From Arbacia lixula (lineage: Eukaryota; Echinodermata; Echinoidea; Arbacioida; Arbaciidae), in contig OZ022588.1 of NCBI GenBank assembly GCA_963669155.1, positions 12,438,131-12,502,130 on the forward strand: a DNA stretch of 64,000 bases, written 5' to 3'. Both the position numbers and the translations under genes were made by a program. Below are positions 20,938 through 33,385 of this stretch, in pieces; the first letter of the stretch is position 1; every line of letters begins with the position of its first letter. The notes under the pieces are model-generated. The model was not told where the DNA came from. It saw nothing but the letters and a program-made list of their open reading frames with translations, and searched no databases.

Positions 20938-21228
20938 TAAAAGGCTACTAAATTAGAAAAATAAGTTCCCACTAATCTATGTAAAATCATCCACTAAAAA
21001 CAAATTTCACATTTGTTTGTGGCAATTAAGTCTCATTTTGATGAAAATTTGAAAAAACGCACACCTCCAAGTGACGTAAGAAAAATCAGTGCCAAGTCAA
21101 TTGCATACAAAATGCCATTTTCGTCAAAATGAGACTTAATTGCGGCAAACAAATGTGAAATTCGTTTTCAGTGGATTATTTTACATAGATTAGTGGGAAC
21201 TTATTTTTCTTACGTAGTAACCCTTTAA
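20938..21228. mobile_element. TTAA-flanked palindromic element
   Basis: Arms AATAAGTTCCCACTAATC and CTTAATTGC-CAAACAAATGTGAA in inverted orientation around a short spacer. The right TTAA (21225-21228) is also the left TTAA of the next element. Confidence 0.65.
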
Positions 21229-21572
21229 AGACAGTGTAGCCCTTTTACAGAGGTCCAGAAACTTGGCATGGATCAGCCGTTTACTTCAAGTTTACTTATG
21301 AAATTTCACAATCATACCGTCACAAACATTTTCAGGAAAAGCGAAAAACTCTCCTTGTTTACGTTTGAGACGCAAAGCCCATAGTCTACATTCATAGACT
21401 GTATTGCAGGGAGCTGCAGCACGGTTTTGACACTGCACACACTGCTTGCGTTACCATGGATACTAACTGACCCCTGGCCAGGCTGTTCGGAGTGGAGAAC
21501 CGTGATGTGTGGTCTCGGTATCTTGACTACAGGGACCGTGGATGACCCTCCCAAAACCTACTCCAATCTTAA
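21225..21572. mobile_element. TTAA-type element, GAAAAGC/CATAGTCTACATTCAT family
   Basis: Begins TTTAAAGACAGTGTAGCCC and shares the internal CATAGTCTACATTCAT segment with copies near 33929, 58875 and 59601. The right part appears to be interrupted at a TTAA by the next element. Confidence 0.5.
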
Positions 21573-22096
21573 AGATTGTCCGTCCCTTTTGCAAGCTTAA
21601 AATTTGAAATCGTCAATCACGATCGTAAATTGAAGAAAGTGTGATTCAAGACCATTTCTAAGAATATAGCATGTTGAAGCTTTCTGTATATGTAAAAAAT
21701 TCCAGCCGTTAAATTTCAAACCGACTTTTTTCGTACTACGAAAAAAGTATTAGTCTTTGTTACAGTATCTGTGGTTATTATGCATGTGTGAAATCCTAAT
21801 TTTATGAGTAACTACCAAACTTTGGAGATGATTCCTTCCATAGAACATTTTTTTTTTCATAATGCGTTTTTAAATTTAATAAACAGATTAATCAATAAAG
21901 CAGATATTTCAACAAAAACTGCTAAGAGTCTGAGGTAAAGACTATTAATCAGACGTTGTTTACGTGCATTATTTGAATTTTACACTACGTATCAGTTTCA
22001 AATTGTGAATATAGAGCTTGCTAACACTTCCCTATATGTTTTACCAATGTTTCGATGGTTTTGTGGTGATCTGAAAAAGGGACTAGCTGTCTTTAA
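21569..22096. mobile_element. TTAA-flanked 528-bp element with central palindrome
   Basis: Inverted copy of 47423-47952 over its whole length. Ends AGATTGTCCGTCCC and the complement of AGACAGCTAGTCCC, with TTAA on both sides. Contains a 25-bp odd palindrome at 21724-21748 (ACTTTTTTCGTA arms). Confidence 0.75.
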
Positions 22097-23770
22097 GATC
22101 AATATAACTCCACTCAAAAATGGTTTCCTTCACTAATATTGTGAGAGAAGTTCTCATAAGGTATCTTCTTCCATTTTTTGTGTTTTATACACAATTACAT
22201 ATATTTTTTAACCTGCCAAAAGGCTACCCTGTCCTTAATGACTGTATAACTTCTTTGGTAGACTTTGTTTTTATCATTGTAAGTATGAATGTCATGAACA
22301 ATGGGAGGCAAAAACATAAATTTTGCAAACATAATCACTAATGCTTTAATCAAGCATTTTCAGATATTTATTCTTAACACACTGTACTGATTATGGCACT
22401 TTCAAATTGATTTGAAACATGTTTCCTTGAAGTCCATGTCCCATCTCAAGTAATGATAGCATGCGCCTTTATATGGAATGAAAAGCCAGACATAAAAATA
22501 CATTGATGATGGTGTCAGCGATATGCTCATTTTTAAATATAAAAATTCAAATAAAAACGTTCTTTACACTTTAAAAACAGTTTGTTAACCTTGTGGTAAA
22601 TGCAATAAACTATGCAACACTCAGATGAAAATTTGTGATGTTTCAGCACGACAATGGACGAGACAAATAAAAGCGCGCTCCTCAGATATAAAGAGTACAG
22701 AAAGGATAAAACATTTAACTCATACATGAAAAATGTCCACAGTACAAAAATAACACATATTACAAGGTATCGCACCAGACACGCATTACAATGGCAAAAG
22801 TGCTGTACTGTGAATTGCTTTGCGTAAGAAAAGAGGAATCGTCATAGTAATCTTGATAGTGATGCGTATCTGTCCAGTGCGTTTACATAGCTGCTTCGTG
22901 ACCCATTCCCAAGTCTTATTTACACTTGAAAGCAAGGATGGGTACGTCACAGGTATCGTCCAAATAGTTGGCTGCAGTATATACAGTGCTTTCTCTTCCT
23001 GCCCCCCCCCTCTCCCTCTTCCTTTTTCTCCCTCCCTCTCTCTCTCACATACAGTCATGCATTGATATTTCTGGCAGTGGCACACGGTTGCAGAGAGATG
23101 TACAAGATGCCTATCACATCTGTCTTGCTCTCGTACACACAAGGATTTGTCTGAAGGATCTACGAGAGCATCATGAAGACGCTTCCCTTCAGGCAACGGC
23201 ACGAAACTGTGCAGAAGGTTGGCAGGCGCTCAAAGAGAAATCATCCTGTCGTTTTCCCTCGGTAGCGACTTCCTAGTCTTCGGGCTTGTGGGGGCGCCAT
23301 CCCCTTTGGGCATCCCCTTTGGGCATCACCTGTGATCCTCGAGTTTGAGGTATTCCTATCCTCCAAAACCAACATACCCCTGGGCCCTTTCACACTTCAA
23401 ACCTAAGCTGTGTACCATAACACCTTGTTCCACATCCCCCCGAGGACCTCTGGGCTGACCCACAGCCCCGTTCTCTGCGCGTGTTTGCCACGACGACCAT
23501 CCAGGGACTGCAGAGTTCTTGACAAGAGCACTTTCTTATCTCGTCTACGCAGTATTTCATCAAAAATATTTAAATTTCAGTCATGTTGTGCTCCATTCAC
23601 ACTGCTCCTTTCCTGCCTCCAATTTCGTCAAGCTGATACGTCCTCTGTTCCTCCACCATGACCAACAATGTGATGCGTGGATTGAGCGTCCCTTTCGCAC
23701 TGGAAACATAATTTTGTCGCTGCCGCAAAAAGATTGGCATGCAGTCCCACAAAACCATTCAGAGTTGGTC
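22097..23770. other. Likely 3' UTR and flank of betaglycan gene
   Basis: Sequence directly downstream (minus sense) of the betaglycan stop. No further exon seen. The first minus-strand AATAAA is at 22387-22392, about 1.4 kb past the stop. A C/T-rich stretch lies at 23002-23050. Confidence 0.4.
22387..22392 (-). promoter_or_regulatory. Candidate poly(A) signal for betaglycan
   Basis: TTTATT on the plus strand, the first minus-strand AATAAA found after the stop at 23771. It gives a plausible 1.4-kb 3' UTR; usage unproven. Confidence 0.3.
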
Positions 23771-24009
23771 TCATACGGATTCCCCGATTGGTCCGTTCAT
23801 CAGCCCTCTGGCTGGAATCTGATTTGGGTTGATCCCGTTCATGAGGGGTATGTGGAGAGGCCCGTTGGGCACGGGGGCGGGAGGGGGCCGCTGCCGGGCT
23901 AAAGGCGGGCCCCCGTTCGGTAAGTGCCCGTTGGGTATGTGGCCGTTGACCATCGGTGAACTGGGCGTGCTCAGCGTCCGTGGCGAGCCAGGGATCTCCC
24001 TCCTTGGTC
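23771..24009 (-). CDS. TGFBR3: Betaglycan last coding exon: cytoplasmic tail
   Basis: Phase 1 in, stop TGA at 23771-23773. Gives PRREIPGSPRTLSTPSSP, then repeated NGHIPNGHLPNGGPP and NGPLHIPLMNGINPN units, ending IGESV. It is longer than the Ser/Thr-rich vertebrate tail and is not Ser/Thr-rich beyond its first third. Confidence 0.87.
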
Positions 24010-27000
24010 CTGACAGGGGGGAGTAAACCAGAAGAGCGTCATAATAAACAGTCACATGTGGAAATCGGGCAAAGGAAACAATTATGACTAACACTTATCT
24101 TGACCATGTGGCAAATCGGTTTTCATTTACCAATGAGCTGTCATTATGGTACCTGTTGCCATGGCAGTTACCATTGATGCAAAGTTAGAATAATTGAAAA
24201 CCTATATGCAACATAGCCCTGATTGGAGAATCGGTTTTCATTTACCAATAAGCTGTTATTATGGTACCTGTTGCCATGGCAGTTACCATTGATGGAAAGT
24301 TAGAATAATTGAAAACCTATATGCAACATAGCCCTGATTGGAGAATAACAATTATGGAAATGTTCAGCAGGAGATTTAGCTGTTTTGGGAAAGCTTTCAC
24401 TAACTAGATCTGTCAGCTTCCTCAAACCTCTGATCAATAGGTGCGTCTTCATGAACCTGATGTGGTGAAATAGCTAGCTAGTTCTGATCGGGATAGCCTA
24501 GCCAGATCATGAAATAGCTGGCTATTTGTGTCTTCATCAGCCAGATCAGGCGAAATAGCTAGCTATTTGGTCAAGAACATTTCCCAAGAAATCTTGGGCT
24601 AGATGGAACCAATGGAAGTCCCATGCCAATTACAACACAGTATATCATCTATGGGACTGGGAGGGTCAACCATCTCAGTACCAACCAATGGTAGTTACAA
24701 CATGGAATCTTCTGCTTGCTTACCTGTGTGTGCATGAATGAACCAGAGACAGGCTGTGAGTAACACGCCGATGGTGAAGGCTGCGAACGCTATAGCTGCT
24801 GCTGGGCCAGCACCCAGACCGGAAACTATTCATACCAAAGAGAAAGGATGGAGGATTCGTTGGGTTATGCATCAGATTTTGTTATTATTATTATTATCAC
24901 TTATTTGACCATAAAAATAATATAACATGCAACAACATCACAACAAGAAAATATACAAATAACAAAACAAAGGACACAAAACAATAGAATAAAGACGACA
25001 GGAAATGACAGCTTGCGGGTCAGGGTCCACAAAAGTGCAAGTCGTTCACTGTTGCCCAAGGGCATGTGGACCCACATGCAGTCTCAAGATAGTGAAAATA
25101 GATGACACAAAGTATCTCATTCTGAAAGAAAGATATCAAACCAAGAACATGCTTTCCACGCCAAATAAACAGACTCTCATCATACAAAGTGCTATTAAGG
25201 ACTTTTCTATAGTGAAGACTAATGAAATATCGAATCAGTAACAGGAAGGATGACTAGTGGTTTTTTTCCACAGGCCTGGGGGGTGTTTCACCAAGCTGTT
25301 CGGAAGTTACGAACGACTGGTGATCCCTTCTCATGCTAAATCACATTCTCATTGAACAAAGGGTGGTAATGCATTTAGCACAAGAAGGGATCACCAGTCG
25401 TTCGTAAAGTCATTCGTAACTTACGAACAGCTTGGTGAAACGCCCTCCAGGCAGTATGACTCCACTAATTACAATGGATATCCAAACAGAGTCATATTTA
25501 CTTGTTTGTGAACTGGTGCCTCCAAGACATGCAGCATCCCCCACTCCCACTGTAGGAAAAAAAAACAGGAGCAAAATAACACAATAATCATTATGAGAAA
25601 CAAGAACCATTTCAAACTACATGTATGTGTACATGACTGATAGATTGGACGTATCTATCTGCATAATATTAATTACTTTACATATCAAATAAGAAATACT
25701 GTAAGCTGATACCGATACGTATTAAAGCAAAGGCAATCATCGATCAAACCCATCAGTGTAATATATTACATTTTCTCTGTACATCCTTTTCAAGTTAAAA
25801 ACTATTACACATCATTTTTAGGACACAGAGCACACACAAATCACATTTTCACTGTTACGGTCACATACACTTTTTCAAAATATTAAAAAAAAATCGACAG
25901 ACCTCAAACATATATTCCCAAAACTTATGTGGTAGATTCAAGACTTACCACTTTCCTACAAATTCTATTTACCTGTCATCATGTTTTGGCTAACACACCT
26001 GTGTCCTGTACAGGTTTTCAATTATTGTAACTTTAATGGTAACAACCATGGCAGTAGCCAATGAGCTTGCATTATTGCACCTGCTGTCATGGCAGTTACA
26101 ATTGATCGTACGGTTCAAGAGTTGAAAACATACATGCAACTAAGATGGCCCAAAACTGAAAATGCTGTTCAGAGAGTATACTTTTTTTCTGATATCAACC
26201 ATTTTTTTAATGTATACAAATCATTCAAACAATTCATCACGAATGGTAAACAAATCATTCAAACAATGGTAACCCCAAAGCTTGTAAGAGGCTTTTCTGA
26301 CTAGCAACAGCTAATAGATTCAGAGTGGATTCCACCCAATGAAATGGAATCACTAGATACAAGTGAATGTAATCTGCCCTACTCTGACAAAAGGAAGCAA
26401 GTGACAAATCTCTCAAATTTGGTTATTGGTATTCTTAGATTGCACCAAGCATTTTCTACATACGGCCTAAATCTGGACAAGAAATATTAATATTGCTGTG
26501 AGATATTCAATCTAACATGATGTGGTATTGCACTGATGCCACTGCGAGTGACAGACACATTTCGCTCATTTACAAGAAAAGTTTCTTTTGTGAGTTGCTT
26601 CCTTTTGTCAGATTAGGGCAGTGATAGACTATGCAGTTAGGAGAAGACTTGTGGTGAAGACGGTTTATTGTGCAGTAAAAACGCTGACCCACCTTCATTG
26701 TCAGCAGCGTTACTGTCCGCCGGAGCGACGTCCACTGCTGCGTCCAGCAAGGGTCCGACCTCCAGGGTCTTGCTGAGGCTACTGGTCAGCTGCTGACCCA
26801 CCCTCACGCCAGGCTTGACCAAGCATGCTTGCTGCAGGGCCTCCAAGGTTGAACACTGGACATACACAAACAATGCAAGTCACCCTTTCAGTCCCATAGG
26901 CAAGAAACAGTGTTGTAATAGACCATTTTCCTTATGTATGCAGATTTTATGCATGTCTTTCAAACAGTACAGACTTCAATATATTCCAAAAAGCTTATGT

Positions 27001-30000
27001 GGTAGATTCAAGAAAGATTTACTTCCTCACTACAGATTCTACATGTATTTGCCAGTAATCATTTGCAGTATAGAACTGCAAATGGTATACATAGAATACA
27101 CTTTTCATAATATCAACAATTTTTTTGTAGGTTTACAAATCATTCACACAATACATTACTAATAGGAACCCAAAACCTTGTTTGAGGTTTGTCCGAGTAG
27201 CAACAACTAACAGATTCATGGTGCATTCCACTAACTGAAACTGAATCACTAGATACAGGTGAATGTCATAACGCATTAGTACGCAGTTAGGGAGAAAGTT
27301 TTGAATACATCACGGAAACAGATTATTGACATGCACTCTCCCATATGTTGTGTGCTGTATTATTCAATAAATTGCTTTTTGTCTGGTGTCTAATGACATA
27401 TAAAATACACAGATGAAATTATGCATATCGTTTTGAGGAAATGGAAGTTTTAAAAAAAAAGATAGAACACAACATATGGGGCAGCATATAATCAAAACAT
27501 TGAAAAATTATAACTTTCGTATCCTTTGACGGATTTTCAGCAAACCTTCACCAATACATGTATGTTTCTTCATGTTTCTGATTTTTTTAAAACCAACTTC
27601 AGGGCCCCATTGAATAAAACCTACTATTAATGGTCACTCTGCCCTCAATGGTAACTACCATGGTAACATCGCTGGACAGCCAATCAAATTCAAGGTTTCC
27701 ATGGGAATTACCATCAATAGCAAAGTTATCATCAATGGTAAGTTTTATGCAACAGGGCCCAGGGTGGACTTTCCCTCTAATAATATCAGCTTCCTATCGC
27801 ACTGTTACTTACGACTGGGATCCCTTTCTCTTCATCAGCGGCGCTATACTCCTTGCCACACAGACTGAGCTTACAGCTGATAGAGGCATGGAGACCAAAC
27901 GTCTCTTTCGTCCAGAGAACCTCCACGCTGAATCGCCTGATGTTGCCATACATTCTATGATCTAGGCTGACGTGCTGTTGGTTGACCTCGTGAAAGATGA
28001 CCGTCTGGTCTACCGGGCACCTAGGGTTTGGACGGACAAACAAAATACAGTCAGCTATGTCAGAAAAGACCACCGTCTCTGAAGACCGATGAACTTGAAT
28101 CCCTTCAGGTAATTGCTTGACCGAGATGTGCGTAAGCTACGCATGACTTGACACACAACTGGCGACCTCTTCTTGTGCTAAATTGTTCCTGATTAAACAG
28201 AATAGGAGTAAATGTCCCACAATCCTATTCAAAATTTGACAAATTATACATTGTGTATTCAGACACTTGTCTTTACAAGAATTTTAATCTTCACCGATCA
28301 GATTTTAACTTTATCTGATGGGAATCAAAATGATTTGGGACCCAAGAACAGGTCACCAATGGTGCATCAAGTTGTATGTAACTTGCGTACGTCTTAGTGA
28401 AACACCCCCAGGGCAGCCCATTTAGGCCACTTGCATGTATATATAAAACCAGTTGTCCTTAACGACAGCTTTTCTTCCTGCTTGTAAGTTGTCCTCATAG
28501 ATAGGTCTACCTATGTTATTATGTAATGAACAATACCTACAAAAATTATTCAAGAATCACAACAAAGCCATACTTTCTGAATAAGTTATCTGTCATCTTG
28601 TCAATCTACTCCATTTTATCATTACTCAGCTCTCTATATTCATTTACAATTTATTAAAATAAATTAACCACATAGTTATGTTGTTATCTTTTATATTACC
28701 TTGTTGAGTAACATCATAAGTGGAAGTTATTCATTGTGTTTTGCAGCTGTTCTCTTTGTTATATTTCGTTATGTAATGTAAAACAACCTATTTCTAACCA
28801 AAGGATATATTTTTTAAATCTCAAGCCTTTGGCTTTTTAAAGTAATATCCTGATACCTTAATGTTGTACATTTTGTTTAAATTTGACATTTTATGGAATA
28901 AATATCAAATTGAATTCAGCAACACCGAGGAAGCAGCTGGTGATGTTTTGAAGCTAAGTGAAAAGACCTTTTTTTTTTTTTTAATTTTTTAAACATGAAA
29001 TTTAGCATTCAGAATTGTCTGGAAATTACAGAATACGCATTGAGCATCGTAATGTGTGCACATGATGACATCAACAATTCATATTGACAGTAAGCTACAA
29101 GAAATGAACATCAATGTGCAGTGCAGCATGGCTGAGAAAGAGCAAAAAGACAGAGGAACTCTTGAACGGGAGTCCATGAATGTGTGGAAAGAAAAAAACA
29201 ATGAACATGAGAAGGAACATAATTAATGCACACTAGGGGTGGTATTTTAAAAGAAACTGAATTTGCAAACTGCCTTAGCAAAGTCAGTTGCTATTCTGGA
29301 AACTGACTCCAGTCAAAAACTGTGCTGCCCTACTGTGACAAAAGGAAGCAAGTGACAAATCACTCAAATCTGGGCTATTGTTATTCTTAGATTGTACCCA
29401 GCATACATACATACGGCCAAAATCTGGACAAGAAATATTCAACTTGCTGCGAGATATTCAATCTAACATGATGTGGTGTTGCACTGATGCCAATGCAAGT
29501 GACAGACCCATTTTGCTCATTTACAAGAAAAGTCTCTTTTGTTAGTTGCTTCATTTTGTCAGAGTAGGGCAGTGTGCTTATACACCAATCCTAGTAGAGG
29601 ATCAGAGGGAAAAAGTCTAAACTTAATTTCATTTTTCAGAAAACCACTTATGAAGGAAGATCTGTCAGATTCTTACGCAAAGTCGATGAACCTGTGGACG
29701 ATGACCTCTCCAACCTGCACCCAGCACTGGTCCAGCACCACGTCGTACCTCAGCTGACCACCACTGACCCCTGCCTGCAGGTACAGCCGCATGCCATCGG
29801 TCAGCGGCACCGGGAAATCGCCGCCCTCAAGCTTCTCGCTGTAGAGAGGCGTGCGGTACATGTCCAGGTGTAGGGTCACATGACTGTCGGCCATGTCGGT
29901 GTTGTCCGACGGGCCGCCCCGCGGGAACTCGCACTCCACGGACCAGGTGTAGAAGGGCTCCATGGAATCTTCGTCGTCATCATCCGATGGGACCACTCCC

Positions 30001-33000
30001 GATCCCATCTCACCTGCCCCGCTGCCTTCCGCCGGGGACCGGTTAAAAAAGAGCACCTGGGCATGGGGGATTTTTCAATTTCTTTTCAATCAAATCTGAT
30101 TTTTCGTCAAAGTAAAAACATCAAAATACAAAATGAATACAAAGGAGAAAAATTATAGAAGATGGAGATAGGATGATAGCAGAAATGGCCATGTCTGTCT
30201 TTGAATCACATAATAATTCATTACTACTCTGTGTTAGTAACAACATGATAGCTATCATAAGCATGCAGGCAGTGGATGGGTGACATCAGAGAATTTTGGG
30301 GTGTTACATGGATGCACCAGAAAGAAGAACATGAAATGGTGATAAAGTGGCCTTCACTCTGCAATGAAGAGACAAAGGCAAGATAGATAGAAAACATACA
30401 ACAGATAAATCATGACTGTAGGACAAGGTAGACTGGTGTTTAGCGTATCAATGCAAAGAGATCAGCTCACCCTGTTACGGTAGATAATCTTGTTGGGCCT
30501 CTGCTCCGATGTAGTCCCACAAGCATCAAACTGCGTCACCAGCATGTAGCCTAACGTCATCTCCTCCACCGCAGTACAGTCCCGATCATAGAGAGTGACG
30601 TCCTCTGCGCTTAGGTTGTAATGTTCAGCAACGTCTGTCGGCACCTGGAAATAACGTTGGCATCACAACGGATTATTCAGAGCTTCGACCCGCTTATGTC
30701 CTGGGCCCTGTTGCATAAAGCTTACCATTGATGGTAACTTTGCTACCAAGGGCAACCTCTATGGAAACCTTGCATTTGTTTGGCTACCAAGCAACGTTAC
30801 CATGGCAGTTACCATTTATGGCAGAGTTTTATGCAATGGGGCCCTCTTCTACGTTTCTAGCATGTCAAGCATTGCCTTTTCCTTTCCCAAGCACTGGGCC
30901 CCTGAAACTGTTTGTTAGGTGGCCATCATGGCCACTTCAGCATGAGTTCCAGGTAGGCAAATGGATTTTCCGCTGGCCCAGATTGTAACCAATAATATTG
31001 GCCAGCTGGGCCATAAAATTGAGCGTTTCCAGGTATCTCAATACCTGACAGCTCACACACACAAACACACTCACCAGTGCACGTATGCCTTGCTTGTGGC
31101 ACTCGACGACCACGGGTTGGGAGCCATGGTAACCAGGGATGGGTCCGTTGACGGAGTCGGCTGGAGAGCCATCCAGGGACAAGATGTAGGGCTGACGAGA
31201 GATGTCTGGACAGAGAGCATCAGAAGAGAAAAGTTTAACCCCAATCAGCCATTGAGCACCATAGAGCAGCATTACATCTGGCAATGGACTGGTGCCAGAT
31301 AGATTCATCTTGCTACTGCATGTATATATGAAAAAAACACTTATTCAATGATGACAATTCAAATGAAATGCAAAAAACTGAACATTTACCATCCCCTGTA
31401 ACAAGTGGGTTAAATATCTGGGATTCAAACTGTGTTAGATTTAATCCCACTTTTTTCATACAAGTGGGTTAAATTAGGGAATTTGAACACCCTTTTTGTG
31501 AGACAAATGAGTTCAATTTGCCAATTTAATCAGAGTACCATTTAAATCTTCTTTCTCTGTGAGCTTCGGGGGATATCTCAACACACAGAGGACCGACGGT
31601 CTACTTACTGGCCTTGCCGACGGTGACGTTGAATCGGTTCGCGAGCACGGCTTCGGTGAAGGACACCACGCCCTCGTACTCGTCCTGCGCCCAGCTGAGC
31701 AGCTGGTCGTTGTTGGTTGGAATGCTCTCCTGGGTGACCGACACCCGCTGCAGCCCCATGCCGTCCGTGTTGACCTCGTGAGAACTCTGCCCAAGGAAGG
31801 GGAAGGGAGCAAGAGAAACATAGGAGACAATGAGAGTGGGTTTCTTTGCTGGGGATGCTTCTCCGATCTGATATCTTGCCATGAAAACGCTAAACCCTGC
31901 GGCACATTGCTGTAAAACCGGTAATTTTCGTGAGAGTAAATTTTTCCGGCAGAGCACACCTACAAGATATTCGTGGGAGTTTAGTTTCGAGCTCAAGAAA
32001 TGCTTGTCGCTCAAAAATAATCCACCCTCTGCATTAAAATCATCAACAAAACCCCTAACACAGCATTATCATGAACATTTAATGCCAATGGCTGTGCAAC
32101 GCGTCACAGCATGATTTGAATGCCAGTACTAGTATATTAACTCCAGAATCCCTGATAGATTTACGCTTCTAGACAGCCTGCTAAAGATAGCAAAATTTTG
32201 CTTGTTCTGTATCGCGCAAAAAGCCCAAAAAATTAATGTTGCATGAAATTTGCCAGTTTGTCCAGGTGAAGTCCAATGGGGGGGGGGGGGGATTGGGGGA
32301 GGGGGGAATTCATATCTTCATATTCTAAATGGGGCTCTATCTCTACTATCGCCATCCATGATATTGTGTTGAGCATTGTAAAGAATGAACATCCATCATG
32401 GTGCGCTTCTCAACTACAGGGAAACCTGCTTTAGCAAACACTTGTTTACAAAGACCACGTGCCTTTAGAGACCATGGTTTGGAGTTCCCTGGAAAAAACA
32501 TTTCTCATTAAAGACAAGTTTTCTCCTCTAAGTCCTTGAGTTAGGAAACGCCTCAGAGAGCCCGAGATTGGTATTCCAGAATGTCCTCCTAGGAGGCTCT
32601 TAATGCAAATTAGGGAGATTTTGACCACGTCCATGTCTCTGGAGTAGTGTCTACCTACAAGTTTTCCTTTATTGGTGATAGAATGAAAAACCAGCCTCAC
32701 CACAACTGTCAGATCTCCAATCTCCACATCGCTGACGACATTCCAGATCACAGGTGTGTCTGCCTGGAGCACCAAGACCACGCTGCGACTGGCCGCCGCC
32801 CGGCGACCGGCCCCCCTAAGCCTGACGACCACGCCCTCCCGCCGCCCCCCTCCGGGCGGGTTGGGGCGTGGCAGGAGCAGGAAGACCACGTGGACCTCCT
32901 GCTGGGCGCGGCCCGGGTGGAAGATACAGGAGCCCACCTGCTGGGGTTCGATGAGGCTAGCGCTGGTGTCGGCCGGCCGGTTGGACCGCGATATGACACA

Positions 33001-33331
33001 CTCCTCAGGGGCAAGAGGATCTAGAGGTGGACACAACCACAGAGACAATGTAAGTTATAGCAAGAATATACCACAAAAAGAGACTGTCACTAGGAACCTC
33101 AGCATGATCAGTTTGCACATCCATGATTTGCCTGCATGTTTTGAGCAAAGATAGAAGAAGAAGTAGTATAAGAAGAAGAAGAACAAGAAGAAGAAGAAGA
33201 ACAAGAACAAGAACAAGAACAAGAACAAGAACAAGAACAAGAAGAAGAAGAACAACAACAACAACAAGAAGAAGAACAAGAAGAAGAACAAGAAGAACAA
33301 GAACAAGAACAAGAAGAAAAAGAAGAAGAAA

Positions 33332-33385
<54 letters not shown>

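Noticed and set aside
23829-24026. Plus-strand Gly-rich frame opposite the betaglycan tail
   Set aside because: Antisense shadow of the Pro-rich coding exon.
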